Assembly: GCA_041658465.1 (NCBI GenBank)
Contig: JBBAAC010000079.1
Coordinates: forward strand, 1-10,084
Direction: 5' to 3'
Source: JAJZQH01 sp041658465
GTDB lineage: Bacteria > UBA10199 > 2-02-FULL-44-16 > JAAZCA01
DNA: 10,084 nucleotides
Shown here: one piece after another, positions 5,179-10,084 of the stretch
How positions within the stretch are numbered: the first letter of the stretch is position 1
Layout of the letters: each line of letters opens with the position of its first letter
Program-made: the position numbers and the translations under genes
The notes under the pieces: model-generated
What the model saw: only the letters and a program-made list of their open reading frames with translations
What the model was told of the DNA's origin: nothing
The model's database searches: none

Positions 5179-7866
5179 TCACGCAGTCATGCTGACACCC
5201 TGACCCTTGCCCTCCATGAGGGCGGCCTGGGCCGCTGCCAGCCGCGCGATCGGCACGCGATAGGGCGAGCAGGAGACGTAATTGAGCCCTATTTCGTGGC
5301 AGAAATGCACCGAGAGTGGATCGCCGCCGTGCTCGCCGCAGATGCCGATCTCGAGGTTCGGGTTCGTCTTGCGGCCCTTCTCCACGCCGATCTTCATGAG
5401 CTGGCCCACGCCGCTTCTGTCGATGGAGACGAAGGGGTCCATGGGCAGGATCTTCTTTGTCACATATTCGCCCAGGAACTTGCCCGCGTCATCGCGCGAA
5501 AAGCCGAACGTGGTCTGCGTGAGGTCGTTCGTGCCGAAGCTGAAGAAGTCGGCGTACTTCGCGATCTCGTCGGCGGTGATGGCCGCGCGCGGCAGCTCGA
5601 TCATCGTGCCGATCGTGTAAGGCACCTTGGTGCCAATGCGCGCGATAACCTCCTGCGCGACCTTGTCGCACACTGCGCGCAGCTGCTGCAGCTCATGGAA
5701 GTGCCCGACGAGCGGGATCTCGATCTCCGGGACCACGACTATCTTCTCGTCGCGCGTGAGCTCGCAGGCGGCCTCCATGATGGCCTGCGCCTGCATCGCG
5801 TAGATCTCCGGGAAAGTTACGCCGAGCCTGCAGCCGCGGTGTCCGAGCATCGGGTTGAACTCGTGAAGCTCGTTGGCCTTCTCGCGCAGCCGCTGCGCAG
5901 GGACGCCCATCTTCTTCGCGAGATCCTCCACCTCCTCGTCCGTGTGCGGAAGGAACTCGTGGAGCGGCGGATCGAGCAGGCGTATCGTCACGGGGTAGCC
6001 GGCCATCGCGCGGAAGATGCCTTTGAAGTCGCCCTTCTGCATGGGCAGGATCTTCGCCAGGGCCTTCTTGCGGCCGTCGACGTCAGACGCGAGTATCATC
6101 TCGCGCACCGCATCTATGCGGTCGCCCTCGAAGAACATGTGTTCCGTGCGGCAGAGGCCGATGCCCTCCGCACCGAAGTTGCGCGCGACCTCAGCGTCGT
6201 GCGGCGTGTCGGCGTTGGTGCGGACGTGCAGCTTCTTGAAATCGTCGGTCCACTTCATGAACGTGCCGAATTCGCCCGTGAGCTCCGGCTTGATCGTGGG
6301 AAGCTCGCCCAGCATAACCTCGCCGGTGGAGCCATCGAGGGTGATCGGATCCCCCTCCTCGATAAGTATCTCGCCTATGCGGAGCTGTTTCTTTTTAGCG
6401 TCTATCACGAGGGTACCGCAACCCGCGACGCAGCAGGTGCCCATGCCTCGCGCCACCACGGCCGCGTGCGAGGTCATTCCGCCGCGCGCGGTGAGGATGC
6501 CCTGCGCCACAGCCATGCCCTTGATATCGTCGGGCGAAGTCTCCAGGCGGACGAGTATCACCTTCTCGCCCCTGGCCACCCAGTCGGCCGCGTCATCTGC
6601 CGTGAAGACCGCCTTGCCGACCGCCGCTCCGGGCGATGCGGGCAGGCCCTTCGCCACCACCTCGCGCTTGAGCTTGGGATCGATACGCGGATGCAGGAGC
6701 TGGTCGAGCTGCGCAGGCTCCACGCGCATCGTTGCTTCTTTTTTGTCGATGAGGCCCTCGTTCACCATGTCCACGGCGATCTTGACCGCGGCCGGCCCCG
6801 TGCGCTTGCCGTTTCGCGTCTGCAGCATCCAGAGCTTGTCCTGCTGGATCGTGAACTCGATGTCCTGCATGTCGCGGTAGTGTTTCTCGAGCTTCTGGTA
6901 GATCTCCACGAGCTGCTTGTAGGGAGCTGGCATCGCCTCCTCGAGAGAGACCTCCTCGGGGGATTTCTTCGCGGCGATGTTGATCGGCTGCGGCGTGCGG
7001 ATGCCGGCCACCACGTCCTCGCCCTGCGCGTTGATGAGAAACTCGCCGAAGAAGCGCTTGTCGCCGGTCGCCGGGTCGCGCGTGAACGCAACCCCGGTCG
7101 CGCAATCCGTGCCCATGTTGCCGAAGACCATCGCCTGCAAATTGACGGCCGTGCCCCAGTGACCGGGGATATTATGTATGCGCCGATACTCGATGGCGCG
7201 CGGGGTCATCCATGACTTGAAGACCGCGCCGATGCCGCCCCAGAGCTGCTCGTTCACATCTTCCGGGAAGTCCTTGCCGCAGTCGCGACGCACGACATCC
7301 TTGAAGCGGTCGCACAGCTCGCGAAGATCGGCAGCCGTGAGTTCCGTGTCGAGCTTCACGCCGCGGCGGTGCTTCACCTCGTCGATGATCTGCTCGAAGT
7401 GCTCGTCGTTGGCGCCCATCACCACGTCGCTGTACATCTGGATGAAGCGGCGATAGCTGTCATAGACAAAGCGCTCGTTGCCGGTCTTCGCGATGAGTCC
7501 CTCGATTGTATTCTTCGTGAGCCCCAGATTGAGAACCGTGTCCATCATGCCGGGCATGCTGGCGCGCGCGCCGGAGCGCACGGAGAAGAGCAGCGTATTC
7601 TTGGGATCGCCGAACTTCGCGCCCATCATCTTCTCGATGTGAGCAATGCCGTCCTTGACCTGCGCCTCGAGCTCCTTGGGATAGGTGTGCTCATGGTCGT
7701 AGTAATAGGTGCAGACCTCGGTGGTGATCGTGATGCCTGCCGGGACCGGAATGCCAAGCCCGCTCATCTCGGCCAGGTTCGCTCCCTTGCCTCCGAGCAG
7801 GTCCTTCATCTTGGCGTTGCCCTCTGCCTTGCCGGCCCCAAACGTGTACACATACTTGGTACTCAT
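5179..7866 (-). CDS. ppdK: Pyruvate, phosphate dikinase (895 aa)
   Basis: Catalyses the reversible conversion of pyruvate, ATP and Pi to phosphoenolpyruvate, AMP and PPi in the cytoplasm, linking glycolysis and gluconeogenesis. The protein is full length for the family. The N-terminal ATP-grasp region begins with LLGGKGANLAEM (23-34) and includes SVRSGARASMPGMMDT (95-110). The swivelling phosphohistidine domain has GGMTSHAAVVARGMGT with catalytic His467. The C-terminal PEP/pyruvate TIM barrel has LCRTEHMFF (571-579), the block around IELPRAAIT (756-764), SFGTNDLTQTTFGFSRDD (776-793) and the acid/base Cys843 in GICGEHGG. I chose the ATG at 7864-7866 because AAGGAGG lies seven bases upstream and the protein then begins at the conserved N-terminus; a longer in-frame start would add 31 residues read from a palindromic repeat. 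It lies downstream of glyQS on the same strand, possibly co-transcribed, and ends at a strong terminator. Confidence 0.98.
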   Translation of the reverse strand: MSTKYVYTFGAGKAEGNAKMKDLLGGKGANLAEMSGLGIPVPAGITITTEVCTYYYDHEHTYPKELEAQVKDGIAHIEKMMGAKFGDPKNTLLFSVRSGARASMPGMMDTVLNLGLTKNTIEGLIAKTGNERFVYDSYRRFIQMYSDVVMGANDEHFEQIIDEVKHRRGVKLDTELTAADLRELCDRFKDVVRRDCGKDFPEDVNEQLWGGIGAVFKSWMTPRAIEYRRIHNIPGHWGTAVNLQAMVFGNMGTDCATGVAFTRDPATGDKRFFGEFLINAQGEDVVAGIRTPQPINIAAKKSPEEVSLEEAMPAPYKQLVEIYQKLEKHYRDMQDIEFTIQQDKLWMLQTRNGKRTGPAAVKIAVDMVNEGLIDKKEATMRVEPAQLDQLLHPRIDPKLKREVVAKGLPASPGAAVGKAVFTADDAADWVARGEKVILVRLETSPDDIKGMAVAQGILTARGGMTSHAAVVARGMGTCCVAGCGTLVIDAKKKQLRIGEILIEEGDPITLDGSTGEVMLGELPTIKPELTGEFGTFMKWTDDFKKLHVRTNADTPHDAEVARNFGAEGIGLCRTEHMFFEGDRIDAVREMILASDVDGRKKALAKILPMQKGDFKGIFRAMAGYPVTIRLLDPPLHEFLPHTDEEVEDLAKKMGVPAQRLREKANELHEFNPMLGHRGCRLGVTFPEIYAMQAQAIMEAACELTRDEKIVVVPEIEIPLVGHFHELQQLRAVCDKVAQEVIARIGTKVPYTIGTMIELPRAAITADEIAKYADFFSFGTNDLTQTTFGFSRDDAGKFLGEYVTKKILPMDPFVSIDRSGVGQLMKIGVEKGRKTNPNLEIGICGEHGGDPLSVHFCHEIGLNYVSCSPYRVPIARLAAAQAALMEGKGQGVSMTA

Positions 7867-7873
7867 CTGTATT

Positions 7874-7880
7874 CCTCCTT
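7874..7880 (-). promoter_or_regulatory. Ribosome binding site that fixes the ppdK start
   Basis: AAGGAGG on the minus strand, seven bases before the ATG. It supports the 895-aa start over an upstream in-frame ATG at 7957-7959, which lies inside the palindromic element. Confidence 0.85.
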
Positions 7881-7896
7881 TTGAGTTCGTCTCTCT

Positions 7897-8000
7897 TCCC
7901 CTCCTTTGTAAGCCTGCCCGCCGGCCGGCAGGCGGGGAGGGGGAAGGGGAGGTAGACACGAATCTACCCCTCCCTACCCTCCCCTTACAAAGGGGAGGGA
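7897..8000. repeat. Nested palindromic intergenic element with terminal inverted repeats
   Basis: The outer arms contain a perfect 10-bp inverted repeat, CCTTTGTAAG (7903-7912) and CTTACAAAGG (7984-7993), which extends to about 17 bp with three mismatches. Inside are three further hairpins: GCCTGCC/GGCAGGC (7912-7918 and 7927-7933); GGTAGA/TCTACC (7951-7956 and 7963-7968), extendable outward with wobbles and one mismatch; and CCCTCCCC/GGGGAGGG (7977-7984 and 7992-7999), which ends directly beside the glyQS stop codon. One strand is strongly purine-rich between the arms. It codes for nothing plausible. It resembles the small MITE- or REP-like palindromes scattered in some bacterial genomes. 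On the minus strand it could stabilise the 3' end of the glyQS message, but there is no T-tract, so I do not call it a terminator. Confidence 0.75.
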
Positions 8001-9311
8001 TTAACGCATGAATTTATTCCGCAGGTAGTCGACGAGCTTATCCATTGCGATACGATCCTGCGCCATAGTGTCGCGATCGCGCACGGTCACGGCGTTATCA
8101 TTCAAGGAATCAAAATCAAAGGTCACGCAGTACGGCGTGCCGATCTCGTCGTGGCGTCGATAGCGCCGGCCGATCGAGCCCGCGTCGTCGTACTCGCTCA
8201 CGAAGTGCTTGCGCACATCCTCCTCGAGCTTCCTCGCGGGCTCGCCGAGCTTGCCGGAGAGCGGCAGCACGCCTACCTGCACCGGGGCTATTGCCGGGGC
8301 AAAGCCCATGACCACACGCGTCTCTCCTCGCACGTCCTCCTCGCGATAGGCGTCGCAAAGCACCGAAAGCGCCGTGCGGTCCACGCCGACCGACGTCTCA
8401 ATCACGTACGGCAGGAATTTCTCCTTGCGGCCCTCGTCAAAGTAGGTGAGGTCCTTGCCCGACTCGCGCATATGGTTGCCGAGGTCGTAGTCCGAGCGGT
8501 TGGCTATGCCCTCCATCTCCGACCAGCCGAAGGGCATCTCATATTCCACGTCCGTGCAGCCCTTCGCGTAATGCGCCAGCTCCCTGTGTTCGTGCGGACG
8601 CAGGCGCAGCTTCTCCGGCTTTACGCCGATATCCTTGAACCACGCGAACCTGTCGGAGATCCAATATTCGTACCATTTGTCCGACTCCGACGGGTGGCAG
8701 AAGAACTCCATCTCCATCTGCTCGAACTCGCGCGACCGGAATATGAAGTTGCGCGGCGTGATCTCGTTGCGGAATGCCTTGCCGATCTGGGCGATGCCGA
8801 AAGGCACCTTCATGCGACCCGCCATCTGCACGTTCTTGAACTGGGTGAAGATCGACTGGCACGTCTCGGGCCGAAGATACGCGATCGAAGCGGAATCAGC
8901 AGTTGCGCCCACGTGCGTCTGGAACATGAGGTTGAACTCGCGCGCCTCCGTAAGCTCGCCGCCGCACTCAGGGCATACATGCCCTGTGCTGCCGTCTTTG
9001 GCCGCAGGCATGTCGTCCGCGCGGAAGCGGTGTTTGCAGGCCTTGCAGTCGACCATCGGATCGTTGAAGCTCGCGACGTGACCCGAAGCCATCCATGTCT
9101 GCGGGTGCGCGATGATGGACGTATCGATGCCTACGACGTCCTCGCGCGTCTGCACCATGCGTCGCCACCACGAATCCTTGATTCGCCGTTTGAGCTCGCA
9201 GCCCACGGGCCCGAAGTCCCAGAACCCGTTGATCCCGCCGTAGATCTCGCTCGACTGGAATATGAAACCGCGGCGTTTACACAACGACACGAGCACGTCC
9301 ATCTCGACCAT
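8001..9311 (-). CDS. glyQS: Glycine--tRNA ligase, dimeric (alpha2) class II type (436 aa)
   Basis: Charges tRNA-Gly with glycine using ATP in the cytoplasm. This is the single-chain eukaryote/Thermus-type enzyme, not the alpha2-beta2 type. The N-terminus LCKRRGFIFQSSEIYGGING (10-29) is near-identical to that family. A zinc-binding insertion has C89xxC92 and C113xxC116. Motif 2 is FGIAQIGKAFRNEITPRNF (171-189) with REFEQME downstream, and motif 3 includes VIETSVGVDRTALSVL (303-318). The C-terminal anticodon-binding domain starts at about 340 and contains YRRHDEIGTPYCVTFDFD (384-401) and VTVRDRDTM (408-416). The length is slightly short because the inserts are compact, but no core motif is missing. 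The start ATG follows AAGGGG at five bases; an ATG three codons later is possible. ppdK follows on the same strand, and the upstream gene is divergent. Confidence 0.97.
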   Translation of the reverse strand: MVEMDVLVSLCKRRGFIFQSSEIYGGINGFWDFGPVGCELKRRIKDSWWRRMVQTREDVVGIDTSIIAHPQTWMASGHVASFNDPMVDCKACKHRFRADDMPAAKDGSTGHVCPECGGELTEAREFNLMFQTHVGATADSASIAYLRPETCQSIFTQFKNVQMAGRMKVPFGIAQIGKAFRNEITPRNFIFRSREFEQMEMEFFCHPSESDKWYEYWISDRFAWFKDIGVKPEKLRLRPHEHRELAHYAKGCTDVEYEMPFGWSEMEGIANRSDYDLGNHMRESGKDLTYFDEGRKEKFLPYVIETSVGVDRTALSVLCDAYREEDVRGETRVVMGFAPAIAPVQVGVLPLSGKLGEPARKLEEDVRKHFVSEYDDAGSIGRRYRRHDEIGTPYCVTFDFDSLNDNAVTVRDRDTMAQDRIAMDKLVDYLRNKFMR

Positions 9312-9380
9312 ATAAACCCCTTGAATATAGGGAAAATTGAGACGCGAGCCCTACCATGCAGCCCCCGTGCCGTCAAGAGG

Positions 9381-9520
9381 AAGGCCAGCAAGGCCAGTCA
9401 GGCAAGCAAAGCCAGCAAAGTTGGAATGAAATGGTTTAAAAAGACAGGCCATTACCCCTTTGCTGGCCTTACGCCTTGCTGGCCTGACTGGCCTTGCTGG
9501 CCTGACTGGCTTTTATTGGC
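9381..9520. repeat. Two oppositely oriented arrays of a degenerate 9-base unit
   Basis: The left array (9382-9420) reads AGGCCAGCA, AGGCCAGTC, AGGCAAGCA, AAGCCAGCA, AAG. The right array (9460-9520) is in the opposite orientation: TTGCTGGCC, TTACGCC (seven bases), TTGCTGGCC, TGACTGGCC, TTGCTGGCC, TGACTGGCT, TTTATTGGC. The arrays share a perfect 20-bp inverted match, CTGACTGGCCTTGCTGGCCT, and are separated by about 40 unrelated bases. The region lies between divergent genes and could form a large cruciform or RNA hairpin. The units are contiguous with no spacers, so it is not a CRISPR. It translates in one frame as a KAS/QAS repeat, but no gene start supports a protein. Confidence 0.8.
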
Positions 9521-9528
9521 TTTTTCCA

Positions 9529-9556
9529 TTGCCCTCATCCCCCTCTTAAATATAAT
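9529..9556 (+). promoter_or_regulatory. Sigma-70-like promoter of the adaptor lipoprotein gene
   Basis: TTGCCC (9529-9534), 16 bases, TATAAT (9551-9556). The -10 is a perfect consensus and the -35 matches four of six positions. Transcription would start near 9563, giving a leader of about 16 bases that carries the AGGGGGG Shine-Dalgarno before the ATG. Confidence 0.55.
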
Positions 9557-9578
9557 CTCCGACAAATCAGGGGGGTGA

Positions 9579-10084
9579 ATGCGGGCCGCAATATTGGTAG
9601 CGATAGCTGCAATCATACTGGTCGTCTTCAGCTGCTCTAACGAGCGCGGCGGATTCTGCTCCCGCGTGTTCAAGATGGGCGGGAGCGGCGTGCCCGTGAC
9701 GGTAGAAAGCGTCGTGGTCCGCGACGCGGCCGAGGCGATCTCGATCCCCGCGACCATAGACGCTGCGGATACTGTGGACATCCCGGTTCCTCCGGATGTG
9801 AGCATCGAGAGGGTGCTCGTAGCGGATGGAGATCGAGTGAACGCCGGCGACCCGGTCGCGCGCATCTCCGAGGACGATATCAACATGCGGCTCGGAAGGC
9901 TCCGCGCGGATCTCCGCGAGGCGCAGGTTTCGCTCGACAAGGACAGCTATGTCCTGAAAAACCGCGACAGGCTGCTGGAGGAGGAACGCATCGACCGCTC
10001 GCAATACGACAGCATCGAATCGCAGGTGCAAGCGGACGAATCGAGCATCGAGAAGCTGAAACAGGATGTGGCTCAACTCGAGGC
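9579..10084 (+). CDS. Membrane-fusion (HlyD/RND periplasmic adaptor) lipoprotein, N-terminal part, cut by the window end
   Basis: The first 168 residues are visible. Residues 1-18 form a lipoprotein signal peptide with a hydrophobic core and cleavage at VFS-C19, so the protein should be acylated and face the periplasm. Residues about 36-100 are the first half of a biotinyl-lipoyl-like barrel-sandwich domain, with the pattern VLVADGDRVNAGDPVARI (79-96). Residues about 101-168 are the ascending and returning arms of an alpha-helical coiled-coil hairpin, rich in Glu, Arg and Leu, including LEEERIDRSQYDSIESQ (133-149). This order is typical of adaptors that link an inner-membrane RND or ABC pump to an outer-membrane channel. 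The partner pump should lie to the right and cannot be seen. Start: ATG after AGGGGGG, just downstream of the TATAAT promoter. Substrate cannot be inferred. Confidence 0.88.
   Translation, partial: MRAAILVAIAAIILVVFSCSNERGGFCSRVFKMGGSGVPVTVESVVVRDAAEAISIPATIDAADTVDIPVPPDVSIERVLVADGDRVNAGDPVARISEDDINMRLGRLRADLREAQVSLDKDSYVLKNRDRLLEEERIDRSQYDSIESQVQADESSIEKLKQDVAQLE

Noticed and set aside
5296..7215. A 639-codon open frame on the plus strand, opposite ppdK
   Set aside because: It runs antisense to a fully conserved enzyme, is rich in Arg, His, Leu and Ala as expected of the complementary frame of GC-rich coding DNA, and has no recognisable domain.
7867..7959. 31-residue N-terminal extension of ppdK
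   Set aside because: It would be translated from the palindromic element, has a low-complexity composition (SPSPSPP), and a strong Shine-Dalgarno precedes the downstream ATG where family conservation begins.
7977..7999. Intrinsic terminator just after glyQS
   Set aside because: The 8-bp GC-rich stem is perfect, but it is followed on the minus strand by TAGGGAGG and not a T-tract, so it is described as part of the palindromic element.
9324..9329. TATATT on the minus strand as a glyQS -10 box
   Set aside because: There is no -35 match at 16-18 bases, and transcription starting there would cut into the Shine-Dalgarno. The real glyQS promoter is not identified.
9381..9520. Possible CRISPR array
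   Set aside because: Units are 9 bases, contiguous, without unique spacers, and occur in both orientations; no cas genes are nearby.
8151..9578. A 475-codon open frame on the plus strand, opposite glyQS and through the 9-base repeats
   Set aside because: Antisense shadow of glyQS; its end simply translates the repeat arrays (KAS/QAS and CWPDW repeats). No ribosome binding site or promoter supports it.

Overview
The window comes from a moderately GC-rich Gram-negative bacterium. The evidence for Gram-negative is a periplasmic adaptor lipoprotein of the HlyD/membrane-fusion type at the right edge. Nothing fixes the taxon. The glycyl-tRNA synthetase / ppdK neighbourhood and the sigma-28-type promoters would suit an uncultured deltaproteobacterial or Bdellovibrio-like lineage, but that is inference. 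Coding density is high, and four of the five genes lie on the minus strand.

Left half (1-5102): two large minus-strand genes of unknown function, 547 and 1094 residues. Both have the same plan: a short N-terminal segment with six cysteines and no Sec signal peptide, one transmembrane helix, a proline-rich linker, and a large soluble C-terminal part that charge distribution places in the cytoplasm. The larger protein has a transglutaminase-like core in which the catalytic His position is Asn, followed by a tail containing a repeated module. Each gene has its own upstream copy of a near-identical sequence, CAACTTT-N11-GCCGATAA, whose -10 half is a perfect match to the sigma-28 (FliA) consensus. 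The two genes therefore look like one regulon and possibly one membrane system. This pair is the most novel content of the window.

Middle (5103-9311, minus strand): a housekeeping block of glyQS (dimeric glycyl-tRNA synthetase) followed by ppdK (pyruvate, phosphate dikinase), ending in a strong intrinsic terminator. The roughly 134-base gap between them is filled by a nested palindromic element with imperfect terminal inverted repeats, resembling a small non-coding repeat element.

Right edge (9312-10084): a 267-base divergent intergenic region holds two oppositely oriented arrays of a degenerate 9-base unit, then a sigma-70-like promoter that reads right into the start of a membrane-fusion/RND-type adaptor lipoprotein, which is cut by the window end.
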